A stretch of 43,203 bases of DNA from Mastigamoeba balamuthi (Eukaryota; Evosea; Mastigamoebida; Mastigamoebidae), in contig CACRSC010000038.1 of NCBI GenBank assembly GCA_902651635.1, positions 1 to 43,203 on the forward strand, given 5' to 3'. Shown here piece after piece: positions 1 through 10,300 of the stretch (the stretch's first letter is position 1; each line of letters begins with the position of its first letter). Made by a program: the position numbers and the translations under genes. The notes under the pieces were generated by a model, which was not told where the DNA came from, searched no databases, and was given only the letters and a program-made list of their open reading frames with translations.

Positions 1-1619
1 CGCGCTGCGCCCGCACCCCCTGCTCGGGCCCCGCAGTCATCCCGCCGCCGCTGTCGCCGCCGCACCGCCGCACCGCTGCCCGCGTCCGCGTCCGTTCGCC
101 GTGCGCGCCCCGCCCTCGACGACCGTAGGCCCGCCTGCCTGCCTCCCCCACGCACCGGCCCCCCCTCCGTGCGCGCTGGAAGGGGGCGCACGGCAGACAC
201 AACACGGAGTACAGGGGGCCGCGCCCATCATCACCGCGCACCACCGGCACACAGCAAAGCAGAGACATATAGGGGGCGTGGGAGAGGGCCCCGCACAGTT
301 CGCCCCGCAGCGTCCTTGCCCCGCCAGAGCCTCGACCTCGCCCCTCTGTCTGCGCCCCTTCGTGGCCTCGGTGTCACGTCTCACAACAACAACAACTACT
401 ACTACGTGTCATCTGTGACGTGTCATCGTCGTGCATGACGTGTGTCAATCTGCGACGACATGCGGCGTGACGTGGCGGAGGCGCACGCGGGTTGGTGACG
501 AAGCGGTCGGTGGTGGTCGGCGCGGGCGCGAACAGCGAGCCGAGTGGACGTCGCTGGTGCGGTGGCCACGAAGAGGCACCGGGACACTGGGCGTGCGCTC
601 GCTCGTCTCGCGTTCGTCTCGCGTTCGTCTCGGCTTCGCTGTCCCTGCGGACCTCTGCACGCCCGTCGTCTTGACACCGCGCGCGCTCGCCCGCGTCGCC
701 CAGAGGCCCTCGCTCGCACCTGAGCGCGCACGAGCAACAGAGCAACAGCGGAGCCCTTGTTCTCTTTCTCCGCTGTCGTGAGAAGCGTTCCGGGTCAGGA
801 GCGAAGAGGGCACGAGAGAGAGAAGGGGCCCCGAGTGCTCGCGAGGACCGAGAGCGCACTGCCGGGAGTTCCCACGGCACGGTGTGAGGGCCGTCACGGT
901 CCGAGGGGTCCTGGATGCGGAGGGAAGCAGGGGAGGCAGGGTGTGCTTGAGAGCGATAACAAGAAATAGTGGTGAGGTGGCTGGGGCGCACCGCCCCTCT
1001 GTCTTCCCTGCCGATACGTAATCGGCCAACGAAGCGACCCTGCGCCCTCTGCCCCTCAAATATCCACGAAAATCTGAAGGAATCCGGCCAGATGACCCTC
1101 GACGGCACCCCTGATCCCTGAACCACTGCGGCACCAGCTCGGAAGAAAGGCTACAGGCAGCAAGGCAGAGCTGCTATCTGTAAGCCAGGCCGCCTCTCCC
1201 GTTGCGTACTGCCAGCTCGCAGCACCCTCGGGGCCGCGTGCTTCAAGATGAAAGGGGAGCGGGAAGGACGTGAACCGAGCCGCGCCGCTCGCCCAGAGGT
1301 CGATAAGCGAGCGTGCAGGTCGTTCGCCAGGGGCCTGGAATATGGCTCTGCAGTCTATCGACGCCCCCGGGCCCGAGGATCGCGAGGTAGCGGGCATGTC
1401 GTTGGGCTAGAGCGTCAGCATCACGAACGAATCCCACGCCTACCTGCGAAGCACTGGGCAGCAGTGAATGTCGGTGCTGCGATCCGCGACAGTGTGGGCA
1501 CATCCAGCGCCTCTAAATTTGTTGTCAAGCACGGTTCCTGACAATTGCGTGTTGTAGAGAGCATGTGGTGTATTGCGGCTGGCGTGTTCGAGCTAAGTGG
1601 TGTTGCTTGCTTGATAATC
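1..1619. other. No gene recognised; GC-rich flank with TGACGT motifs
   Basis: About 1.6 kb with several open frames on both strands, but none has a recognisable domain. The translations are dominated by Arg, Ala, Pro and Ser, as expected from random GC-rich sequence. Direct CTCGTCTCGCGTT-type repeats occur around 600-630. TGACGT hexamers lie at 416-421, 436-441 and 468-473 and could be regulatory. The far left could hold the end of a gene lying outside the window; nothing supports this directly. The ThrE-like gene ends at 1620 on the minus strand. Confidence 0.5.
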
Positions 1620-3620
1620 CTAGAAACTACGACGCGGGAACAGGACGACGTTGGACACGATCCCGCCGATGGTGATGCTGACGACGATCATCAGCATGCC
1701 CCACACGAACTCGAGGGCCGTCTCGAAGTTGTCGCTCATGATCGCCTTGGTCATCCCGCGCACGCCGAGCGAAGACGGCACCAGCAGCAGCGACCCCGTG
1801 ATGACGAGCACCGCCGCCGGCTTGTCGTACGCCCGCGACCACACGTTGCTGACCATCACGACGGCCACCATGGAGATGACCGTGCAGATGTCGTTGCCCA
1901 GCGACTGCCCCAGCAGCGACACGATCAGCGCCGTGGCGCACGCCAGGTTGATCGCCGCGAACTGCCGCGCCGACGCGCCCAGCATCACCCCGATGGTCGT
2001 CGCCGCGATCGGCAGCCAGATCACGCTCATCCATGGCGTCATCGGCGCCGTCGGCAGCGTCACGGGCTCCGGCGGCCCCTCGGCCTGCGGCACCGTCATG
2101 TCGATGATCTTGTTGCCGATGGCGATGCCGAACGCCAGCTCGAACACCACCAGGAGGCCGTACAGCAGCCGCGACATGCCGGCCACCACCATGTGCGCCG
2201 CGATGTCGCCCACCGACTTGATCAGCTGCAGCCCGGGCAGCGACCACACGATGCCCGCCATCAGGATCCCTCCCCCGTTCAGGGGCCCCAGCCACAGCGT
2301 CTTCTGGAACAGCGCGACCAGCGCTGCGATCTGCGTGGCGAGGGGTCGGTCAGCCCGCAGCGGGCAGGGGTGGAGCACGGCACACCAGGATGGCGTGGAC
2401 AGTCTCGAAGAGGCGGGCAAAGTAGTACGACTTCTCGGCTATGAGGATTATGACGCCGGAGATGACGCCCGCGATAGTCGCGGGGATGAGCTCCCAGTAG
2501 CCGCCACCAAAGAACATCGGGCAGAAGGCCGTGCACATGATTGTCATGCACAGGAACTTGACCCACCACGAGTACAGCCCGGGCCTGCAGGCAATAGAGT
2601 GTGAGAGAACTCGCAATGTGGTTGTGATGCTGGTGCGAGTTGGAAGTTATTGAGGTGTGTAGGAAGTGGTTGTGTGCATGAGTATTCGCGTCAGTGAATG
2701 TGAATGGGAATGAGAATGCGAGACTCAGTGCGGTGTGCGATGTGCCTTGGTTTTACGTTCTATCCCTTCGGCTCGCATTCAAATTAGTGACGCAGCTTCA
2801 GTGCATGTTCAAGTGCGCGGTGTGGGAATGAAACACTGAAACCACACCTCTCGATGATCTTCTTGAGCTCGTCGGCCGCGTCGTTGAGCGAGATCTTGTG
2901 TGTCGAGAACCGCTTGGCCAGCGAGTCGGCGAGCTCCTGCTTGTCGAGGTCCCAGCTGAACTCGTTGCTGATGTTGTACGTGTAGTTCTCGTGGAACCCG
3001 CCCAGCCTGAACGACGTCGCGATGTACGTGGGGAAAACCGCTATCGTCGCCTCGATGTTGTGCGAGTCTGCAAAGCCAGCAGATCAATTGATCGATTGAA
3101 ACTGAGTTCTGTTTTCCCCCCATCGCGGAGGGAAAGAAGCGGAAGTCCGCACACGCCGCCCAGGTGACCTGGTGCTCCAGCCTGTCCGTGGGCACGCCGT
3201 ACCTGTGCAGCGCGCCCGCCAGCGCCATCAGGAAGTTGACCGTGTCGAAGAACTCCTGCGGCTCCTCCCCTGGCTGCGCGCGCGGCTGGCTGAGATACCG
3301 GTATCTTCCGTGCCGGCGGCAGCGGGTGTCACCTTGCCCCACGCCGTCGACGTGGCCGATTCTATGTCGCCTTTGGGCTTGGCCCCGTCGGGGCGGACGG
3401 CTTCCAGGGGCGTCCCGGGCGCCACGACGGGCGGCGGCGTCGTGCTGGTGGGCGGCGGGGCTTTGGAGAGGACGTGCAGGTACAGCATCGACGACTTGAG
3501 GCCCAGGCCCAGGCGACCCGCGGCAGGCGAGGCAGCGCCGTCCTCGAAGCGGTCCGAGTCGTCGATGTCGCTCTCGGCGACGGCGTCCTCGGCCGGTCTC
3601 GAAGGGACGCTGGTGCTCAT
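1620..3620 (-). CDS. ThrE/PRM10-family membrane transporter, five exons
   Basis: Model, 5' to 3': 3620-3333, 3273-3153, 3067-2848, 2584-2386, 2330-1620; 512 aa. All introns are GT-AG and all phases agree. Residues 1-96 are Ser/Pro/Thr-rich and probably cytosolic. Exon 2 carries the ThrE N-terminal signature (FFDTVNFLMALAGALHRYGVPTDRLEH). From about residue 210 there are roughly ten hydrophobic segments, including a PGLQLIKSVGDIAAH stretch and a C-terminal PSSLGVRGM segment, both typical of the ThrE and ThrE_2 halves. Family members include bacterial threonine/serine exporters and fungal pheromone-regulated Prm10-like proteins; the substrate here is unknown. The start is the ATG at 3620; an in-frame upstream extension exists but lacks family similarity. 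It lies 154 bp downstream of the NmrA-like gene on the same strand. A GGATATT motif is at 3638-3644, just upstream of the start. Confidence 0.82.
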
Positions 3621-3774
3621 GGCGCGCACAACCAACAGGATATTCTCCCGGTATCTCCAGTGGGGTTTTTCCTCCACAGATCCCTTCTTGCCAAACAGAT
3701 CTCTGCATCCCTGTTGTTCCATTTCTAGATTTTGTTCTTCTTCCCTTTGCTGAGGCCGCCTCGGACGTTTGCGG

Positions 3775-4852
3775 CTACTTGGCGAAGAACGAGTCGACGG
3801 CCTGGTCGAGGGTGGTGGTGGGGTGGCCGAGGAGAGACCTGAGAGTGCCGGACCTGTCGATCAGCTCACCCCTTCCCAGCGCCTCGTCGCTGCTCACAAA
3901 GACGTCCGGCAGGGGCGCTGGCATCGCCTTGGCCAACCCCGCACGCGCCTCTGCAGCGGTAACCTTGCGGTAGGCGACCGCCTTGCCCGTCAGCTTGGCC
4001 ACGGCCTCTGCGACCTGCTGCAGGGTGACCTCCTCGTCCCCCGCCAGCTCGAGAACGGCCCCATCGAAGCGCGCGGGGCCCTCGAGCAGGACGACGGCAG
4101 CGGCCTCGGCGAGGTCCTCGCGCGCGGCGGGCGTCAGCGAGGGCATTGCTGCGCACGAGGTCACGGCCCCCGTAGTCGCGGCCTCACCGATGACATTCTC
4201 GGTGTACCAGCCATTGCGGAGGACGGCGTACGAGAGGCCTCTGGCACGCAGGGCCTCCTCGGTGTCCCTGTCGTCCGCTGCCAGCAGCGCGGCGGTCTCG
4301 GAGGCCTTGAGGAGGCTCGTGAAGGCCACGAACTGCACCGCAGAGTCCTTGGCAGCGGCGACCACGGACCTGTGCTGCTCGGCGCGGTTGTGGAGCAGGT
4401 CGGGGGACGAGACGAAGAGCAGACGGGAGATGCCGGCATTGCGGAGGGCCCGGGCTTGGGCTGGCACCGGCCACGTGTAGTCGAGGGCGGCCACGCGGAC
4501 GCCCTGGGCCGCGAGGTCCGAGACCTTGGAGGGGTCCCGAACGAGGGCCACAATGTCCGCAGGGGCCGCCCCACGCTTGATGAGATGCTGTATGGCGAGC
4601 CGGCCCAGGTGGCCGCTGGCTCCTGTCACGCCCAGCGTCTGCCCGGCAGTGTGGGAGTTGCCGCCGGTGTGCCTACTGGGTTTGCTGGCTCTGCAATGGC
4701 ACCAAGGCCCGTGTGTCAGTTCTGATGAAAAGAGGTGGGCGGTTCCCGACTTGCCTGTGGCGACGCGAGGTCTTCTTGTGGATGTTCTGCGGGCGCTGCA
4801 CGGGGATTGTGCGCTGGCCAACTGGGGCTGCTGCGGCTGTAACGGTCTTCAT
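3775..4852 (-). CDS. NmrA-like NAD(P)-binding protein (paralogue 1)
   Basis: The Rossmann motif GVTGASGHLG is followed by the HSCARG/NmrA/quinone-oxidoreductase-like layout: VALVRDP, RVAALDY, a VLRNGWYTEN motif and a LELAGDEEVTL strand. The second paralogue at 35515-36381 starts directly with MAYGVTGASG. Here no ATG adjoins that motif. My preferred model uses the ATG at 4852, exon 1 to 4755, a 64-bp GC-AG intron (CAG|gcaagt) and exon 2 at 4690-3775, giving 337 aa. It adds a basic, possibly organelle-targeting leader. An uninterrupted frame from near 4821 is the alternative, so the 5' end is uncertain while the enzyme domain is not. Family members sense or reduce NAD(P)H-linked substrates; the substrate here is unknown. 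It is divergent from the calcineurin-like gene. Confidence 0.8.
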
Positions 4853-5224
4853 AACGGCTGGAGCGTTCGTGAGTTCTCAATGTTATCTGGACTGGAGTGC
4901 CTCGACGTGAAGCGCGAGGGGTCATCAACGAGGTGACGACACAAGAAGCTGCGGGGAGTTGCACGGAGGATGACCGGATTTGGTGGTGCATTCTGCTGTC
5001 GGTGATGCGATGGGTAGTCACGGGGAGTATCCCGCTTTCGGAAGCAGCGACAGAGGGTTCGCACAACCCGGTAGATAGAGCGGTGGGCACGTGTGCACAT
5101 AGACCGGTGAGTGGCCCTTGTGACCCTGCGTGCAGCGGTCGTCAACGGATCGCCGGCGGATCGCACCGGGGAAAATCTTCCGCGATATTCCAGATTTTGG
5201 GCCCACGAGTAACAAAATTCGAAA
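4853..5224. promoter_or_regulatory. Divergent intergenic region, NmrA-like / calcineurin-like
   Basis: 372 bp separate the two divergent start codons, so both promoters should lie here. A GATATT element is at 5184-5189, about 36 bp before the plus-strand ATG. Similar elements precede several other genes in the window. No TATA box is convincing. Confidence 0.35.
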
Positions 5225-7064
5225 ATGGCCGAGGAAGTGGCCCCCAGCAGCACCGCCACGCCGAGTCTGTCGGTCCTGCGCGCCCCCGCCAGCTTCACCT
5301 CCCTCAGCTCCAGCGACTCGCTGCTCCTTGTCGGTTTTCAACCTCCCGTTTTCGGTCCGCGTCCCTAACGCTTTTTTATTACCTGCGGTTGTCAAAAATA
5401 CAAAAACCCGTAGGGAGGAGGGCCGTCGTCTTCCGCTGCGGTGTATGGCGAATGCGACGGGGCCAACAGGATGGACGAGAAGATGGCGTATCTGACGGGT
5501 TCGCCGACGCTTCCGATCCTGCGCAGGCACTTTGAGCGCCAGGGCGAGCTCAGCGAGGGGGCGGCCCTGCGGCTCATCTCCGAGGCCCGGGCCATCACCG
5601 AGCGCGAGCCCAACGTGCTGGTGGTCGACAACGGGGCCACGGAGGTCATCGGTGCGCGATTCCCGGAATTGGTGGGGGAGAAGAGGGAGGGCATAATATC
5701 TCGTGGGAGCACATATCTTCGATCATTCCTTCCCTCCAACGTCACCAACTGATTTTCCCCATGGCCGGTAAACAGTTGTCGGGGATCTTCACGGGCAGTT
5801 CTACGGTACGAGCAGCAGCCACCCACGTGGCTTTCTCTCACCCGCGCCCTGCGTGGGCAGACATGCTGTCGATGATGGACTTTGTGGGCCTGCCGTGCAG
5901 CGGCAAGACGGTGGTGTTCCTGGGGGACTACATCGACAGGGGTGAGTGTGCAACTGCTGCTGCTGCTGCACTGCTCTAGTTGGCGCCTCACCCACCCCTC
6001 CCGCAGGGTGCTTCGGGACGGAGATCATGCTGTACCTGTGCGCGTGCAAGATCCTGCACCCGGGGAGCATCTTCCTGCTGCGGGGCAACCACGAGTCGCG
6101 GCCCATGTGCGACCGCGACGGCTTCACGTGCGAGTGCGAGGCCAAGTACACCGAGGGCGTGTTCCTGGCCTTCATGGACCTCTTCCGCACGCTGCCGCTG
6201 GCGTGCCTCGTGGTCAACACGCCCTACGGCAGCTGCTTCTGCACGCACGGCGGCATCGGCCCCTCGCTGAGCACGGTGGCCGAGATCTCGTCGATCGACC
6301 GCTTTGTCGAGGTGCCCGAGGACGGCACGATGACGGACCTGCTCTGGGCAGACCCGCTGCCCGAGTGGGAGGCCGGGCGCGAGGAGTGCGCGGGGCACAC
6401 GCCCGGCGACTGGGCCGGCCTCTCGTTCGTGCCCAACAGCGACAGGCACACGAGCTGGTTCTACGGCTTCAACGCCGTCGCGGCGTTCCTGCAGCGCAAC
6501 AACCTCTGCTGCATCATCCGCGGGCACCAGGTCCAGGAGAACGGCTTCATGGCGCACTTTGTCGAGGGCGCCAGCCTGCCGCGCGTCATCACGCTGTTCA
6601 GCGCGCCCAACTACTGCGACACGTACGAGAACGTGGGGTCGTTCCTGCGCGTGTCGAACACCCGCGGGTTCCAGGTGCAGCAGCTGAGGTCGGTCGACCA
6701 CCCCGTCGTGCTGCCCAACTACCAGGACGCGTTCACCTACTCGATCCCGGCCATCACCGACACGGTCGTCAGGACGCTCCAGGCGCTCGTCTCGCAGATC
6801 GGCAAGGAGCGCAGGGAGGGCCTCTCGGAGCAGGAGCGCCTCTGGGACGAGATCCTCGCCTACAAGACGAGGAGGCTCTACGAGAAGGCCGAGAAGCTCC
6901 GCCTGCAGAAGGAGAAGATCCTGCAGGTGTCGGTGCCCGAGAACCTGTCGAGGTTCCAGGCGATGCTGCTCAAGGACAAGGAGACCGAGGCGAGACCCCG
7001 CGCCAGCGCGGGCAGCAGCGCGCCCAAGAAGCTGCCCTTCAGGAGGTCCTACTCCACCAGTTAG
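5225..7064 (+). CDS. Calcineurin-A-like Ser/Thr protein phosphatase, five exons
   Basis: Model: 5225-5329, 5414-5651, 5776-5805, 5861-5941, 6007-7064; 503 aa, phases consistent. All PPP-family metal and catalytic motifs are present: GDLHG (about residue 117), GDYIDRG (about 147), RGNHE (about 179), a THGG segment (about 232) and RGHQ (about 322). The SAPNYCDTYEN segment is also typical. The closest match from memory is calcineurin (PP2B): after the catalytic core comes HPVVLPNYQDAFTYSIP, the counterpart of the helix that binds the regulatory B subunit. Beyond it lies a charged helical tail and a basic Ser-rich end; I see no clear calmodulin-binding or autoinhibitory segment. Exon 3 is only 30 bp and carries the GDLHGQFY motif. 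The start at 5225 gives a Ser/Thr-rich leader. A GATATT motif lies about 36 bp upstream. Confidence 0.88.
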
Positions 7065-7318
7065 GCCGCCTTCTCTCCGCGCAGCGCCCGCTCACCGCCT
7101 TTGCCAGACTGAGAGAGTTTGCGGTGGCCGCCTGGACTGTCTGTTTCCATAGCCAGGCTCAAAGTAGCAACGTGAGTTCGTTGCAGCCCGCAGACCTCTC
7201 TGGCTGTGTTGGCGGTGGCTCTCTGTTGGTGTATTGTATGCTATTGTATGTCTGTCTGTCCTTCGATACTTCGGCGCTTTATTAAAAGGGGACGACGATG
7301 TACCCAGTTGAACAGTTT

Positions 7319-10300
7319 CTAACAGCCGTGCACGGTGACAATGTTCTGCATTGCGGTGAGTGCCGTGGCATGAACGACGCGCCCGCTCTCGTCCGTCACC
7401 GTCAGCCGTACCGCGTTGGCGTTGTACACCCCGGCCTGCCAGAAGCACACTCGGAGCCCCACAGCGCGCGCCTCCCCGGGCTCGATCTCCCTCTCGGTCA
7501 CGCTGGTGGTGCCCACCCACACGTAGCCCGTCCCCATCGCCGCCTGCGGCGCCGACTGCGAGGCCGCCCAGTCCCTCGTGGGGTCCTCGGGGCTCAGCGC
7601 GTCGACGACGATGCAGATCGAGCGCGTCGCGTGGCAGTTGACCAGGCGCAGCGTCAGCGGCACCACGCAGAGGCCCTGCGAGAAGTCGTGCTGCACGGCG
7701 GGCTCATACGAGGCGACGACCCGCACGGGCGCCGGGGAGAGCTCCCACGACGACGTCTGGTTCTGCGGCGTCAGCGCGACGTTGCTCTGCCCGACGGACC
7801 CGCCCTTGGCCTCCCAGAACACCGCGATGTACTCGGGGTCCCGCAGCAGCGACCTCGCGGCGCCCGCCCGCGTCTCGGCCTCGGCCGAGAAGCTGTTCGA
7901 GTACGTCGGGTAGGCGCTGCACGAGCGCATGCCCTGCGACGGGCTGCACGGGACGTCCGGGGGCTCGAACGACACGCCGGGGTCGCTCGCCGAGTCCATC
8001 TCCTGCCGCGCCAGCGTCGCGTGCGGCTCGCCCGTCGCGTCGAACAGCGCGTCGCGCAGCGAGACGGTGCTCTGGCGCACGCGCGCGCGCGGCTCGTCGC
8101 GCGGCCGCAGGCGGAAGAAGAAGTTGGACGACTCGCGCGGCGCGAGCAGCACAGACGTGTCGGTGAGCGGGTAGAGCTGCGTGAGCGCCCAGCTGCGGCT
8201 CAGCAGCGAGAACTGGCGCAGCCGCAGGTTGTCCTTACGCTGCAGGTTGTCGACGCGGACGCGCAGCAGCGCGCAGCTCGCGTCGGTGGCGTCGGCGTGC
8301 ACCGCGTGGCTGACGCGCACCGCGGGCTCCACGTGCATGCGCGCGTGCACGTGCGTCACCCTGCGCCTGCCCACGACGTCGCTGCGCGCCGCCCCCGAGC
8401 CCTCGTACTTGACGGCCAGGTGCAGCGTGTGGTCGCCCGCGCACGTGCTGCCGAACGCGCGGAACCAGCAGCGCAGCGTGACCTCGGCGCCGGGCTTGAG
8501 CACGTCGGGCAGCACGAACCACTGCAGCGGCGCCGACCCGCGCGAGGTCGTCTCCTGGCTGGGCTGCGGCGAGCTCATGACGCGCCCCGCGCTGCCCGGC
8601 GACCCCGCGGTGGCCCGCAGCGGCATCGGCATCTCGATCTCCTTGACGAGGCCGCCGTCTGCGCCCTGCTGCTGCTGCTGCTGCCCGGGGATCTCGACCG
8701 AGAAGAACAGCGGGTGCGACGTGCTGAGCTGTATGTTGTGCGCCGAGAGCTCCGAGTCGTTGCGGAGCGTGAGCATCACGGCGAGGATCTCGCCCTCGAA
8801 CAGCGACGCCGCGCAGTCGTCCGACAGGCTCGCGCGCACGCAGGGCATCGCGGGGACCACGCGCACGGCCAGGGGGTCCGCGGCCTGGGCCCTGCAGCGC
8901 GCGAGCGGCACGCTGAGCCTGCGCGTGCCCCAGACCTCCCTGCAGAGGTTGAACGCCACGCCCTCGAGCCGCACGAGGCCCTCGGCGCGGGGCACGAGCT
9001 CCAGCACGACCTCGCGGCGGTCGTTGGGGCACAGCACGAGGTCGACGGGCATCGGCGACAGCGCGCTCTTGAGCCCCGAGTCGTGGTTCGCGACGAGGTG
9101 CACCTGGCTCAGCGGCACGGGCACGCTCAGCGGGTTGACCACCTCGAACGACACGCGGATGGGCTCCCCGGTCACGGCGACCCTGTCGCGCGACTGCGGC
9201 CACGAGACGCCCGACATGGAGCAGCGCTGCGACGCGCACTCGGGCGGGTCGTCGCTCAGGCGCACGCAGATCGTCTCGCCCACGATGACGGGCAGCGGCA
9301 GCTCAGGGAGCAGAGGCAGCGGCGGCGGCATGCCCGGCGGCAGCGCGATCTTGGCCGTCTCGAGGTCCTCCAGGATCCTCTTCTGTGCCGACAGAACACC
9401 GCGTCAGTCAATTGGCCGTATTGCGCCCAAAAAAACCGTCGGGTGTGCTGAAAAAAGTAGTGGCGAGACACGTCGGTCGGGCAATGGCCAGGTGGGGGCT
9501 TCTGGGCGCACCTTGAAGATGAAGATGAGCTGGCGGAGGATCGAGTTCTGGACGTAGAACATGTGCTTGTTGTTCTGCACGAGGCGCGAGACGTACGTCT
9601 GGGCGTCGCGCATGAGGCCGCGCGTGACGCTGTGCTTGACGAGCGCGTCGTTGGCGTAGTCGTCGATGTAGGCCCAGCCCCTGCCCGCGTACATGGTGCT
9701 CGCCAGCGCCAGGCACCGCGACGCGTGGCCCGACTCGCCCATGTTGCCGTAGCGCTCGCCCGCGAGCACGAGGCTGTAGCAGAACCTCCGCGCGCGCGGC
9801 GGCGCCAGCTGCAGCTGCGTGAACGCCGCCTGCTCCTCGACGACCGTCGCGCTGAACTCGTCCGACTGGCCGCGCGAGACGGCGGCGAGCACGTCGCAGG
9901 CGCGCGAGGCCCACGAGCGCTGGAGCAGCACGGCGGCGAGGTGCAGCGAGGCCTTGGCGACGAGGCGCCTGTTGAGCGCGCGCTCGGCGTCCGAGGCGCA
10001 CGAGACCGTCTCGAGCGTGCTGACGGCCTGCTCGAGGTAGTACTCGGGCGACTTGTAGCCGTCGCTGAGGTGGTAGCAGAGGCCCACCATCTCCTGCGTC
10101 GCCGCGTAGTGCTGCATCGCCTTGTCGTTGCGGTACTCGCTGCCGACCTGCTGGTAGTGCTTGGTCGCGTTCTCGTAGTCCCCGATCAGGAACTGGAAGT
10201 CCGCCAGCTTCCGAATAAACCCGTACCTGTATGGCACCGCGTTTGAGACCAGGGGGAAAGACAAATAAGGTTTATAGAGTTAATGCAAAGTAATAAACGC

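Noticed and set aside
374-1134. Overlapping minus-strand frames of 229-250 codons near the left edge
   Set aside because: Low-complexity Arg/Ser/Pro translation with no recognisable motif, no splice-consistent continuation.
7298-9451. A 717-codon plus-strand open frame
   Set aside because: It is antisense to the last TRAPPC8 exon, consists largely of Arg/His/Ala/Val and has no domain; it arises from the GC-rich third positions of the real gene.
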